From the NCBI RefSeq assembly GCF_900163755.1, contig NZ_FUKI01000126.1, positions 1 through 64,000 on the forward strand: a DNA stretch of 64,000 nt, given 5' to 3'. This document shows, in pieces, positions 1-8,382 of this stretch; position 1 is the stretch's first letter, and every line of letters starts with the position of its first letter. The DNA is from Crenothrix polyspora (GTDB taxonomy: Bacteria; Pseudomonadota; Gammaproteobacteria; Methylococcales; Methylomonadaceae). A program made the position numbers and the translations under genes. A model generated the notes under the pieces. It worked only from the letters and a program-made list of their open reading frames with translations. It was not told the DNA's origin and ran no database searches.

Positions 1-125
1 GAGGATGCTCGGATAAAATTGAAAAAGCTTTATCCGACACTTAAAGAGTGACTAAGTACTAGACGAAAACAGCTTAGCCACTTTTATAGTGGAGGTTATG
101 GAGCAACTGGACATCAGCCCGATAG
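1..125 (+). other. Unassigned stretch left of the integrase remnant
   Basis: The first 51 bases read through as the last 16 codons of an open frame entering from outside the window, ending in TGA. Nothing in it is recognisable, so it may be chance or the tail of a real gene. From 52 to 125 all frames are broken. Together with the integrase tail that follows, this looks like decaying island DNA. Confidence 0.2.
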
Positions 126-275
126 AGTAGGCGTATACAAAGTGGAACACCTATCGAGGTGTTAAAAGAACTTGGCGGGTGGGCGGCAGATATTGAAATC
201 GTATTGAAATACGCTCATCTTTCGAGTAAAAACTTAGTTAGTCACAAATATGTCACACGCGCAAAAAAGGCCTAG
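126..275 (+). pseudogene. Phage-type tyrosine integrase, C-terminal remnant
   Basis: The frame ending in TAG at 275 encodes about 50 residues containing GTPIEVLKELGGW and, further on, KYAHLSSKNL. This is the last conserved box of phage and island tyrosine recombinases, with the nucleophilic tyrosine in the YAHLS segment. An in-frame stop at 123-125 and the lack of any upstream open frame show that the HxxR and first arginine boxes are gone. It lies 27 bp from the 3' end of a tRNA-Thr gene, the usual position of an integrase at its own attachment site, so it probably marks an old island insertion. Confidence 0.75.
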
Positions 276-293
276 ATGAAACCATCTAGGCCT
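262..293 (-). terminator. Rho-independent terminator of tRNA-Thr
   Basis: A perfect 11-bp stem (CATCTAGGCCT with its complement) encloses a 4-base loop. On the minus strand it is followed by six T, directly downstream of tRNA-Thr. The integrase remnant's stop codon lies inside the stem. Confidence 0.8.
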
Positions 294-302
294 TTGATTT
301 GT

Positions 303-378
303 TGGAGCTGGAGATGGGACTCGAACCCGCGACCGGCTGATTACAAATCAGCTGCTCTACCAACTGAGCTACACCAGC
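303..378 (-). tRNA. tRNA-Thr (anticodon UGU)
   Basis: The minus strand folds as a 76-base cloverleaf with encoded CCA: acceptor GCTGGTG, D arm GCTCAGTTGGTAGAGC, anticodon stem GCTGA/TCAGC with a TT-TGT-AA loop, and T arm with GTTCGAGTC. Anticodon UGU reads ACA. The sixth acceptor pair is T opposite T, unusual for a functional tRNA. It lies in the half facing the integrase remnant and may be a scar of site-specific integration. Confidence 0.93.
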
Positions 379-387
379 AATTCGTTT

Positions 388-393
388 ATTATA
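388..393 (-). promoter_or_regulatory. -10 box of the tRNA-Thr promoter
   Basis: The minus strand has TATAAT ending 9 bp before the tRNA 5' end, in an AT-rich stretch. No convincing -35 hexamer could be assigned. Confidence 0.45.
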
Positions 394-459
394 CATAATA
401 AAATAAAGATTGCTATAGTTTTATTGCGTCCGTAAGATTTTTAGTTGAAATAGCGCAGT

Positions 460-1917
460 TTACTGCTCGCGTTTGGCTTTTTCATAGTCATCAACAAAGA
501 AACTAAGGCGTTCGCTAAGAATGGAAGACAATTGAAAACTTAAGTCTTTTACTTGTTGTGCTAGTTTAATTTGTAAAATAGCTTGGTCAACTTGACCGCT
601 GGCATAGTAATATTCAGCCATGTAGCGGTGCGATTCGGCAGGTTGATTAAGTTCGCCATAAGTTTGAGCCAATAATTGCCAGTAAAGTGGTAATTTTTGT
701 GTTTGCACACTTAGTAAGCCCAGTGTTTTTCGTGCTTGCTCGGCGTTGCCTGTTTTAAGCAGTGCCGCAACATATTCCAGTTTAATAGCATCATTTTCAG
801 GAAATTGATCGACTATTTTTTTATAGCGTGTCAGTGCTGTGTTGTAATCTTTGGCATCTAATGCGGTGCGTGCTAGCGCCGCCGCATAATGGCTTTGCTG
901 AGGGTATTCGCTTGCCAGTTGCTGAAAAATAGCTTCAGCATCTTTATGTTTTTGTGTGCTGAGTGCAATCAAACCCAATCCGTAACGCGCCACTGAGCGC
1001 TGTTCGGTAGTACCTTGTGATAAACCTCTTTGAAAATAATTGTGGACATCAGCCGCGTTAGTAGCTGTTACGACACGAATTTTAGCCTTGATTAATTGAT
1101 AGGCCAATGAATCAGGGTATTGTTTATACGGGTAAGTGTCTGCTCGGCCGCGCGTATCAGAAATACGTGACGCGGTAACAGGGTGCGTTCTTAAAAACTC
1201 AGGGACATTATGGCCATAATAGCGGGTAGATTGCTGCATACGCTCGAAAAAAGTTGGCATACTGCGTGGATCATAGTGTGCTTCGGCTAAATTTTGCATA
1301 CCCACACGGTCGGCTTCAGCTTCGTGTTCACGGGTAAAATTAATCTGAAATTGTACACTACCAGCTTGGATAGCGACCAGTGCGGCTTGCCCTAATTGTG
1401 GCGATTGTGAACCCAGTAAAATCGCCGCCAAGGTGGCTGCCATTGTTGGAATAGACATACGTTTGGCCGCTTCCGCTGCACGGTATAAGTGGCGCTGAGT
1501 AACGTGGGCAATTTCGTGGCCAAGCACAGAGGCTAATTCACTTTCAGCTTCTGTGATCAGCAGTAAACCCGCATTTACGCCAATATAACCGCCAGGACCT
1601 GCAAAAGCGTTGATGTCATTTTCCATCACCACAAAAAAATGGAAGGGGTTGCTGGGCAAATCGCTGCTAGCCACTAATTTTTCGCCGATGGATTGAATGT
1701 ACTGCTGTATTTCTGGATCTTGGTTAATGGCGATTTGTGCGTGTAAGCTTCTGAAAAACGCCTCACCTAATTCTTTTTCTTCGGCGGGGGTAATCAGCGT
1801 ACCAGAAGAATCCCCCATATCGGGTAGGGTAAGTTTAGAAATGTCCACAGCCTGCGAACAGGGTGAAAACAATATCAGGCTTAAAGCCAGTGCGCGAATG
1901 CGTGGTTTGCGTGTCAT
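460..1917 (-). CDS. bepA: Periplasmic M48 metalloprotease with TPR domain (BepA-like)
   Basis: The 485-residue product has a signal peptide ending near residue 23 and matches E. coli BepA in length. The zinc site is complete: HEIAH with H134 and H138 as ligands and E135 as catalytic base, the third ligand E201 in EHEAEAD, and H245 in the HPVT motif, which in BepA caps the active site. Residues from about 290 to the end form TPR-type helical repeats. BepA assists LptD assembly and degrades stalled outer-membrane proteins at the BAM complex. It is transcribed towards the tRNA and is divergent from tusD, with 157 bp between. Confidence 0.93.
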   Translation of the reverse strand: MTRKPRIRALALSLILFSPCSQAVDISKLTLPDMGDSSGTLITPAEEKELGEAFFRSLHAQIAINQDPEIQQYIQSIGEKLVASSDLPSNPFHFFVVMENDINAFAGPGGYIGVNAGLLLITEAESELASVLGHEIAHVTQRHLYRAAEAAKRMSIPTMAATLAAILLGSQSPQLGQAALVAIQAGSVQFQINFTREHEAEADRVGMQNLAEAHYDPRSMPTFFERMQQSTRYYGHNVPEFLRTHPVTASRISDTRGRADTYPYKQYPDSLAYQLIKAKIRVVTATNAADVHNYFQRGLSQGTTEQRSVARYGLGLIALSTQKHKDAEAIFQQLASEYPQQSHYAAALARTALDAKDYNTALTRYKKIVDQFPENDAIKLEYVAALLKTGNAEQARKTLGLLSVQTQKLPLYWQLLAQTYGELNQPAESHRYMAEYYYASGQVDQAILQIKLAQQVKDLSFQLSSILSERLSFFVDDYEKAKREQ

Positions 1918-2074
1918 GACAATAGAACTCGGTAAAGTACGTGTCGTTTCTGAAAGAGACCGATGTAAAGCAAGCGTGGTCTTATTTTAAATGCGGTCAA
2001 CCATTCGGTGCAGGCTTTAAACAATGCCATAATATGGCGCATTCGGCAAACAGACGATTAAATTACGCAATAAT

Positions 2075-2464
2075 ATGAAATTTGCACTACAGATAAACAG
2101 CAGCCCGTATCAATCAAATGTAGCCTATAGTGCTTATTTATTTATTAAGGCTTTGCTTGCACAAGGCCACCAGGTATTTAGGGTGTTTTTTTATCAAGAA
2201 GGGATTTACCATGCTTTTAAACATAATACACCGCCAGACGATGAAGTGCATTTTACCCAATTATGGAGTCAATTAGCCGAGCAGCATCATATTGATCTAG
2301 TTGTCTGTATTTCTGCCGCGCAGCGACGTGGCTTGTTATGTGCAGATGAAGCGGCGCGGCAAGGTAAACACGACAACGACATAGCGGAGGGTTTTCGTAT
2401 TTCTGGTTTAGGACAGCTGATTGAAGCTACACTTGAAGCCGATCGCTTTATTGTTTTTGGTTAA
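2075..2464 (+). CDS. tusD: Sulfur-relay protein TusD (DsrE family)
   Basis: This 129-residue DsrE/TusD protein has the alpha/beta fold start MKFALQINSSPYQS and the sulfur-accepting cysteine at residue 78 (VVCISAAQRRG), the same number as the active cysteine of E. coli TusD. TusBCD passes sulfur from TusA to TusE for 2-thiouridine formation in tRNA; in sulfur oxidisers the related DsrEFH acts with dissimilatory sulfite reductase. tusC follows after 5 bp, so the two are co-transcribed. No third subunit gene is adjacent. Confidence 0.87.
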   Translation: MKFALQINSSPYQSNVAYSAYLFIKALLAQGHQVFRVFFYQEGIYHAFKHNTPPDDEVHFTQLWSQLAEQHHIDLVVCISAAQRRGLLCADEAARQGKHDNDIAEGFRISGLGQLIEATLEADRFIVFG

Positions 2465-2469
2465 AACCG

Positions 2470-2826
2470 ATGAAACGCTATTTATGTATTATGAGAAAAC
2501 CGGCGCACAGTGGCAATTCAGTACAAGAAATGCTGGATATTGTGTTAACCGCTGCGGCATTTGATCAGCCGGTGAGTATTTTGTTGTTAGACGATGCGGT
2601 GTTTCATTTAAAACACGGCCAATCCCCTGAAAAATTAGCACTAAAAGATACGGCGGCAATATTTAAGGCGTTAGAAATTTATGATGTGACAGAAATACAC
2701 ATTGAGCAAGAATCTTTGCAAGAACGGGGTTTAAAAACCACGGATTTGTGTTTGCCGGTTAGGTTGGTGGCCAGAAATGCCGTTGCCGGATTAGTAAAGC
2801 AGTTTGATGTTATTTTTGCAGGCTAA
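2470..2826 (+). CDS. tusC: Sulfur-relay protein TusC (DsrF family)
   Basis: The 118-residue product has the DsrF/TusC pattern: an N-terminal strand followed by an alpha/beta layer (PVSILLLDDAVFHL), and the C-terminal motif FDVIFAG. TusC forms the core of the TusBCD hexamer and is not the catalytic subunit. It starts 5 bp after tusD. The expected tusB partner is absent: the next gene, 58 bp on, is an unrelated secreted protein. Confidence 0.83.
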   Translation: MKRYLCIMRKPAHSGNSVQEMLDIVLTAAAFDQPVSILLLDDAVFHLKHGQSPEKLALKDTAAIFKALEIYDVTEIHIEQESLQERGLKTTDLCLPVRLVARNAVAGLVKQFDVIFAG

Positions 2827-2884
2827 TCTTGTTGTGCTCTAAACCGACTGTATTTTATCGTATTTTTATTATCAGGAGTGTCGC

Positions 2885-3232
2885 ATGTTAAAACCATTTG
2901 TAACGCTAAATATGTTTTTATTTTGTGTCACTTCAGCAATAGCGGGTGAGCTTAAAAATGGTATTTGGATGCCAGCTAACTGTGGTATTCGTGAACAGCC
3001 GCCCGCTATTAATGCAGGTACGATAGATGCTTACAACGCCAGTGTTAAAGCGATTGTTACATGGCAACACGCCGCCGAAGTTTACGATGCTTGTCTCGTG
3101 CAAGAAGCCAATGCTGACAGTGCATTGATTGCCAAAACCGCAATGCAAGCGCAAGACGCGGTAAAAATTAGTATTGATAAAATTAATGCTGACTTAGAGT
3201 CGAGCAGGGTACTACTGGAGACGTATCGTTAG
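2885..3232 (+). CDS. Small secreted protein, unknown function
   Basis: 115 residues with a clear signal peptide (cleavage near the ITSAIAG-type site, about residue 21) and a mature domain of about 94 residues. It carries two cysteines (NCGIREQPP and YDACLVQEANAD) that could form a disulfide, then a predicted helical C-terminal half. The pattern C-G-x-R-x-x-P-P-x-I-N followed by YNASV resembles small conserved proteobacterial periplasmic proteins of unknown role. An AGGAG Shine-Dalgarno lies 7 bp before the ATG. It may be co-transcribed with tusDC. Confidence 0.7.
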   Translation: MLKPFVTLNMFLFCVTSAIAGELKNGIWMPANCGIREQPPAINAGTIDAYNASVKAIVTWQHAAEVYDACLVQEANADSALIAKTAMQAQDAVKISIDKINADLESSRVLLETYR

Positions 3233-3324
3233 CTTTTGCTGTTGTTCAAAGCCATTTTTCGTGCTTTTGCTGAAAATCATCTCAACCATACCTGCATTTT
3301 GTTCGGGCTTAAATGGGGGGTTCG

Positions 3325-3346
3325 TTTTAGCACCGGTGGTGCAAAA
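3325..3346. repeat. Inverted repeat in the gap before the histidine kinase
   Basis: GCACC-GGT-GGTGC is flanked by TTTT and AAAA, giving a nearly symmetric 22-bp palindrome in the 306-bp gene-free gap from 3233 to 3538. It could bind a regulator of the downstream two-component operon, or end transcription from the left. The half-sites resemble NtrC sites, but the spacer is 3 instead of 5. Nothing else was seen in the gap. Confidence 0.3.
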
Positions 3347-3538
3347 GCGGACATATTTGATTATCAACTGACTTTACGCGTTTGAGTAAAATTTGGTAAG
3401 CAGCCACTGTATAATTACTCAAAGCATACAGCGCTGCATTGCTGTTAAGTATCTGTGTTGCTCTCGTTATCAAAAGCCAATTGATGTGCTGTGAGTAATG
3501 TTTTGCGGTAGCCATAAATTTACATTTTATATCTCAGC

Positions 3539-5308
3539 ATGAAAATACGTCGTATGTTACATATTTCTTTTTTTGCGTTACTGTCACTGGTTACCGTGTC
3601 TTTAACTGCTGTGGCATTTTTTACTTCTAGATCTATGCTTGAAGAGGAAATTGGGCGTAATTTAACCAGAGATGCTGCCATGTTAATGGCGCAAGTTGAT
3701 ATGTTAATGTTTGAGCGCATGCAAAATATACATTCTTGGAGTCAAATGGATATTATGCAAGAGGCGCGCGTCCGTGATGTTGATAAACGCTTATCGCAAT
3801 TTTTAACCGATGTCGTCATCGGTTATAAAGGTATGTATAGTAAGTTATTTTTTGTCAATATCGATCAACGTATCATTGCTGCAAGTTCTCCAGAACTTAT
3901 CGGTATTGTCCATTATGCAACAGCAAACTGGGTGCGTGCAGAAGTGCCTAATGGTGATGTTTTTATAGAAGATTTGCAACTGCTAAGCCCTTATAACGAT
4001 GCCAGTTTGGTGATTCGTGCGCCGGTACAAGATAATTATTCGTCCCAATATATGGGGCAATTTTATGGCTTGTTTGATATGCGACAATTATTTCGTTTAT
4101 TGGATGAAGCCAGCCGTTCTGATTCTGGCGAGCGTTATATTGTGTTATTAGATGCCGAAGGTCGAGCGATTGCCGCTTCAGGCAATCTACGTAAGCCAGA
4201 ATTTTTATTAAAAACAACTTTTTCCAATTGGAAAGCAGATAAAGACCAAGCATTTTTTATTCATTCAGGGGAGCCGGTTATCGCATCCTCGGTATTGGTT
4301 GGCCGTGCCAGTTCACCGAATTATTTGGGTTACGTGCAAATGGGCTGGTCACTGTTGGTTTTTCAAAGTACTCATACGGCGTATGCGCCTATTTACAAGC
4401 TCTTAGAAATATTTATAGGGATTATTTTTTTTACCATGTTGTTAGCTTTTTGGCTTTCGCAATGGATTTCTGGGCGTATTGCCAGCCCCTTGCTGGGTTT
4501 GACAAAATGGGTGCGCGGCGTGCGTTATTTTGAAAAACAAACACCACCTAAATTGGAAGGTACGCTGGAAATTCGTGAACTGGAGAAGGCTTTTGCCACT
4601 ATGCTACAGCAGTTAGAGCGTTCTCGTGAACAAGTCATTCAAGCATCAAAACTTGCTGTTATCGGTGAAATGGCCGCTATCATGGCACACGAGGTGCGTA
4701 CGCCACTGGGTATTTTATCGACCTCGGTGCAAATGCTACAAAGAGAACCGGCATTAAGTGCAGAAGGTCACGAAATGACGCGGTTTATCTTAGATGAAAG
4801 TAGCCGATTAAAACGCTTGGTAACCACGATGCTGGAATGCTCGCGCCCAAGAAAGCCACAAATGTTGTTTCACAATGTTCATGATATAGTACTGCACACG
4901 CTTGAGTTGTTGGCGCGACAAGCCAATGCAAAACACCTGTGTATTGAACGGCAGCTACAGGCTAAAACCCCCGTTATTGTTTGCGACGCTGAGTTATTGA
5001 CGCAAGTATTTTTAAACTTATTGCATAATGCCATACAGCTGGTAGCTAATGAAGGCAGGGTTTGCATAAGATCAACCTCGTGTAATCAGCATCTTAGCAT
5101 TGAAATTGCTGATAATGGTCCAGGTATTGCTGTCGCTGATTATCATAATATATTCGAGCCTTTTTTTACTAAACGCGAAGGCGGGGTAGGCTTAGGGTTA
5201 ACTGTTACCAAGCAAATTATGCTGGCACATCAAGGCAATATTTTTATAAAACAAAGTGAATGGGGCGGCGCTTGTTTTGTTTTAGATTTACCCCTAACAC
5301 AGGAATAA
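3539..5308 (+). CDS. Membrane sensor histidine kinase with Cache domain
   Basis: 589 residues. A transmembrane helix (about 8-28) leads into a large periplasmic double-Cache-like sensor (about 35-285), a second helix (about 288-308), a HAMP-like linker, a HisKA domain with phospho-acceptor H384 in MAHEVRTPLG, and an ATPase domain with N box (LLHNAIQLV), G1 (DNGPGI) and G2 (GVGLGLTVTKQI). This is the AtoS/NtrB type that partners sigma-54 activators. The NtrC-family regulator starts 4 bp after the stop, so the pair is certain. The ligand is unknown; the downstream porin and PstS-like protein suggest a small anion or organic acid. Confidence 0.9.
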   Translation: MKIRRMLHISFFALLSLVTVSLTAVAFFTSRSMLEEEIGRNLTRDAAMLMAQVDMLMFERMQNIHSWSQMDIMQEARVRDVDKRLSQFLTDVVIGYKGMYSKLFFVNIDQRIIAASSPELIGIVHYATANWVRAEVPNGDVFIEDLQLLSPYNDASLVIRAPVQDNYSSQYMGQFYGLFDMRQLFRLLDEASRSDSGERYIVLLDAEGRAIAASGNLRKPEFLLKTTFSNWKADKDQAFFIHSGEPVIASSVLVGRASSPNYLGYVQMGWSLLVFQSTHTAYAPIYKLLEIFIGIIFFTMLLAFWLSQWISGRIASPLLGLTKWVRGVRYFEKQTPPKLEGTLEIRELEKAFATMLQQLERSREQVIQASKLAVIGEMAAIMAHEVRTPLGILSTSVQMLQREPALSAEGHEMTRFILDESSRLKRLVTTMLECSRPRKPQMLFHNVHDIVLHTLELLARQANAKHLCIERQLQAKTPVIVCDAELLTQVFLNLLHNAIQLVANEGRVCIRSTSCNQHLSIEIADNGPGIAVADYHNIFEPFFTKREGGVGLGLTVTKQIMLAHQGNIFIKQSEWGGACFVLDLPLTQE

Positions 5309-5312
5309 CAGA

Positions 5313-6695
5313 ATGTTACAAAGCGCACATGTCTTGGTGGCTGATGATGAAAAAAATGGCCGCCGCTTATTGGAGATTCTTTTAAGCCAGCTGGGTTTTC
5401 AGGTAAGCACGGCGGCGGATGGTGCAGAAGCACTCGACATTATTCGCAAGACATCGATTGATTTATTAATCACTGATCTCAGTATGCCAAAAATGGATGG
5501 CTTAGCTTTATTAGCGGCTTTGCGTGCTGAAAAATATGACCTGCCGGTTATTATTGTGACCGCTTACGGCACAGTGGAAAGCGCTGTTGCTGCCATGAAG
5601 CTTGGGGCTTTTGATTTTATTGTTAGGCCGTTGGATATAGAGCAAGTTGAAATGGTTGTTCGTCATGCCTTAGACAGCTGTTGGTTAAAGCGGGAAAATA
5701 GATTTCTGCGCGATCAACTGGATAAAAAAGGCTGGGGGGAATTTATCGGGCAGAGTACCGTTATGCACGATGTGTATAATTTAATTCAACAGGTGGCATC
5801 AACCAAAGCCAGCGTGTTTATTTCCGGTGAAACGGGTACGGGTAAAGAATTAGTTGCCAGAGCCATTCACCGGCATTCAGGACGTACCGGCTTATTTGTT
5901 ACCATTAATTGCGCTGCTATTCCTGCCAGTATTCTAGAAAGTGAATTATTTGGCTATGTGCGAGGTGCCTTTACTGGTGCGGATAAAGACCGTATTGGTA
6001 AGTTTGAGTTTGCCCACCAAGGTACGGTATTTCTGGATGAAGTCACCGAAATACCACTGGAAATACAGGCTAAACTATTACGTGTACTGCAAGAAAATAC
6101 CATTGAACGCTTAGGCAGCAATCGCAGTTCTCAGATTGACATTCGTATTATTGCCGCAACTAATCGCGATCCTCGTGTAGCGGTTGAGCAAGGCTATCTA
6201 CGCGAAGACGTGTATTACCGATTAAATGTCGTCAACATTAATTTGCCCCCGTTACGGGACAGACAAGAAGATACTTTATTACTCGCACATGAGTTTATTA
6301 AAAAATACTGTTTACAGTCAGGTTATCCGGTCATGACGTTATCGACAGCGGCTTGTGAGCTGTTAACCGCATATTCTTGGCCAGGTAATGTGCGAGAATT
6401 AGAAAATGTAATGGAACGTGCAGTGGTAATAAACCAGAGCGGCAGAATAGACGAGGAACATTTGCCGCGCGAAATGACGCGCTTAGAATCACCGTTACAA
6501 CTGTTGCCTGGTCAGTTTGATGACGCAGTACAAAGTTGTGATAACTTGGAAGATTGTGTGACAAATTTAGAAATTAGCATGATTAACAAAGCATTATGCA
6601 ATGCCGAAGGCAGTAAAGCGCAGGCCGCGCGAAGCCTTAAAATTAGCGAGCGTACCCTGTGGTATAAGCTTAAAAAATATAAAATAAGTGCTTGA
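5313..6695 (+). CDS. Sigma-54-dependent response regulator (NtrC family)
   Basis: 460 residues: a receiver (about 1-120) with acidic residues D11 and D12 and phospho-acceptor D55 ([13 protein letters not shown]), an AAA+ domain with Walker A GETGTGKE (172-179), the sigma-54 contact loop GAFTGA (218-223) and an arginine-finger region, and a C-terminal Fis-type helix-turn-helix ([19 protein letters not shown]). It therefore activates sigma-54 promoters. The conserved receiver lysine is arginine here (R106 in IVRPLD). No -24/-12 promoter was found before the next gene, so the target promoter may be elsewhere. Confidence 0.92.
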   Translation: MLQSAHVLVADDEKNGRRLLEILLSQLGFQVSTAADGAEALDIIRKTSIDLLITDLSMPKMDGLALLAALRAEKYDLPVIIVTAYGTVESAVAAMKLGAFDFIVRPLDIEQVEMVVRHALDSCWLKRENRFLRDQLDKKGWGEFIGQSTVMHDVYNLIQQVASTKASVFISGETGTGKELVARAIHRHSGRTGLFVTINCAAIPASILESELFGYVRGAFTGADKDRIGKFEFAHQGTVFLDEVTEIPLEIQAKLLRVLQENTIERLGSNRSSQIDIRIIAATNRDPRVAVEQGYLREDVYYRLNVVNINLPPLRDRQEDTLLLAHEFIKKYCLQSGYPVMTLSTAACELLTAYSWPGNVRELENVMERAVVINQSGRIDEEHLPREMTRLESPLQLLPGQFDDAVQSCDNLEDCVTNLEISMINKALCNAEGSKAQAARSLKISERTLWYKLKKYKISA

Positions 6696-6731
6696 TTTAT
6701 ACAAAAAAATAATTATTTTGCACCATAAAAC

Positions 6732-6748
6732 ACCGTGTTACGCACGGT
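6732..6748. repeat. Inverted repeat before the porin gene
   Basis: ACCGTG-TTACG-CACGGT, a 6-bp stem 17 bp before the porin ATG. There is no T run, so it is more likely an operator or a 5'-leader hairpin than a terminator. Confidence 0.35.
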
Positions 6749-6764
6749 ATAAGGGCTGCTTATA

Positions 6765-7814
6765 ATGCGCCATGCTTTAAATGTATTGGTGATAGCACTT
6801 ATGTCGGTGGTGGCCAGTCCTGTGGCTTTAGCCACAGAAGCAAAAACGGCTTATCAATTAGGTCACGGTTATCGACTGGGTAAGACGGGCATTCAACTGG
6901 GCGGTTATGTCAGTAGTAAATTGTCAGGTTTTAGTCCTAGACCCTGGAAATTTGATGTCAGCGATCTCAGTTTGTTTGTTAGCTGGAGCAATGGTGCCAA
7001 GCTGAACTTTTTTTCAGAGTTAGAGTTGGAAGAATCGATTTCTGGCGGTCAAGAACATGGATTATCTACTCGAAATGCACACGTCGCATTAGAAAGACTG
7101 TATTTTGATTATTTGGTCAATGACCTGTTGGCGGTGCGTGTTGGTAAGTTTTTAACGCCTGTTGGTCAATGGAATCAGATTCATGCTGATCCTTTGGTAT
7201 GGACGACCACACGCCCTGTTGCTACGGAGAATTTATTTTCTAAACATGCAACCGGCATTATGCTGCATGGCAACATCCCGTTCGGCGAACAGTCTTTAGA
7301 TTACACGATTTATGGCGATTACAGTACCGTTCTTGATCCTTTGTATGAGACAGGTAGGCACGAAAATTTTGATAATGCACTGGGGGTACGTTTACGTTAT
7401 AACGTTGATGAAGATTTACAAATTGGTTTGTCTTATGTTGATTTTAATTTACTGAGTATCCGTGGCGCTCCCGATATACGCCATCATTTGTTAGGTGTCG
7501 ATCTTGCGTGGACTTATCAGCGTTTGGCAGTGACCAGTGAAATCGTGTACCGCAATAATAATTCAGCGGGTAACGCCGCCAATGCCTGGCAAGGCTATAT
7601 TCAAGGCGTAGGATCTTTGTCTAAGCATTTTTATGCGGTGGGGCGGTATGAATTTTTTGAACAGACAAGTAATAAACTGGGTCAGGTGGGGGTATTGGGG
7701 ATGGCATATCACCCAAGCCCTCCGTTGATTTGGAAGCTGGAATATCGCTACGGTGTCAATAATAAAGATTTTGCTCCCGATGGCTTATTTGCTTCATTTT
7801 CTGTGTTGTTTTAA
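6765..7814 (+). CDS. Outer-membrane porin-like beta-barrel protein
   Basis: 349 residues with a signal peptide (cleavage after LATEA, near residue 24). The rest is a continuous series of amphipathic strands ending in an aromatic residue (SFSVLF), typical of a BAM-inserted barrel. The motif RVGKFLTPVGQWNQIHADP is shared with phosphate-selective or OmpL-type porins. It starts 69 bp after the response regulator and is followed after 3 bp by a PstS-like gene, forming a kinase-regulator-porin-binding protein set. It probably imports the molecule that the kinase senses. Confidence 0.75.
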   Translation: MRHALNVLVIALMSVVASPVALATEAKTAYQLGHGYRLGKTGIQLGGYVSSKLSGFSPRPWKFDVSDLSLFVSWSNGAKLNFFSELELEESISGGQEHGLSTRNAHVALERLYFDYLVNDLLAVRVGKFLTPVGQWNQIHADPLVWTTTRPVATENLFSKHATGIMLHGNIPFGEQSLDYTIYGDYSTVLDPLYETGRHENFDNALGVRLRYNVDEDLQIGLSYVDFNLLSIRGAPDIRHHLLGVDLAWTYQRLAVTSEIVYRNNNSAGNAANAWQGYIQGVGSLSKHFYAVGRYEFFEQTSNKLGQVGVLGMAYHPSPPLIWKLEYRYGVNNKDFAPDGLFASFSVLF

Positions 7815-7817
7815 CCG

Positions 7818-8261
7818 ATGCACAGACTTCATGTTTTTTTTCGTATTTGTTTGTTGATAGCGGCATTACCCGTATTTGCTGATCATCAGTCGTTAGTGAT
7901 TGTAACCATGAAGACCAGTCCGTTACAGCGTTTATCCTTGGATGCCTTAAAACGGGTGTATTTACGTAAAAGTTTATTAGATGAAAAAGGCAGGCGTTGG
8001 ATTCCTTTAAATTTACCGGCTTCAGACAGCTTGCGTGTTGGATTTTCTTTGACTTTGTTTAACAAGCGGCCAGAAGAGTATGAAAATTATTGGAATGAAC
8101 AGTATTTTCAAGGCATCAATCCACCGGAAGTAATGGCTTCTGAAGAGGCGGTATTGCGGTTTATTGCCATGACTCCTGGGGCGATTGGTTATGTGCGTAA
8201 AGGCAGTGTTGATAAGCGCGTTAAAATATTAAATACGTTAATTATTGCTGAACCGCACTGA
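7818..8261 (+). CDS. PstS-like periplasmic substrate-binding domain protein
   Basis: 147 residues with a signal peptide ending at about residue 21 (PVFAD). The mature part matches the short PBP-like family related to phosphate-binding PstS: LSLDALKRVYLRKS, a middle FNKRPEEYENYWNEQYFQG and the closing TPGAIGYVRKGSV. At about 125 mature residues it has only one lobe of a normal binding protein, so it is not a stand-alone transporter subunit and could act as a signalling partner for the kinase. It follows the porin after 3 bp. Confidence 0.78.
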   Translation: MHRLHVFFRICLLIAALPVFADHQSLVIVTMKTSPLQRLSLDALKRVYLRKSLLDEKGRRWIPLNLPASDSLRVGFSLTLFNKRPEEYENYWNEQYFQGINPPEVMASEEAVLRFIAMTPGAIGYVRKGSVDKRVKILNTLIIAEPH

Positions 8262-8382
8262 GTCTGCTGTTTTAAGCCTTTCTTGCTTAAGCGGATTTAA
8301 TAATCAGCAGTGTAAATTCAGCTTGTAAAGCGCATTGTTATTGCTAAACGCAATGACAATGCGGCGTACAGAGACCGTGCTT

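Noticed and set aside
6696..6764. Possible sigma-54 promoter in front of the first porin, given the NtrC-type regulator
   Set aside because: TTGCA occurs at the right place but no GG lies 10 bp before its GC, and no TGGC is present.
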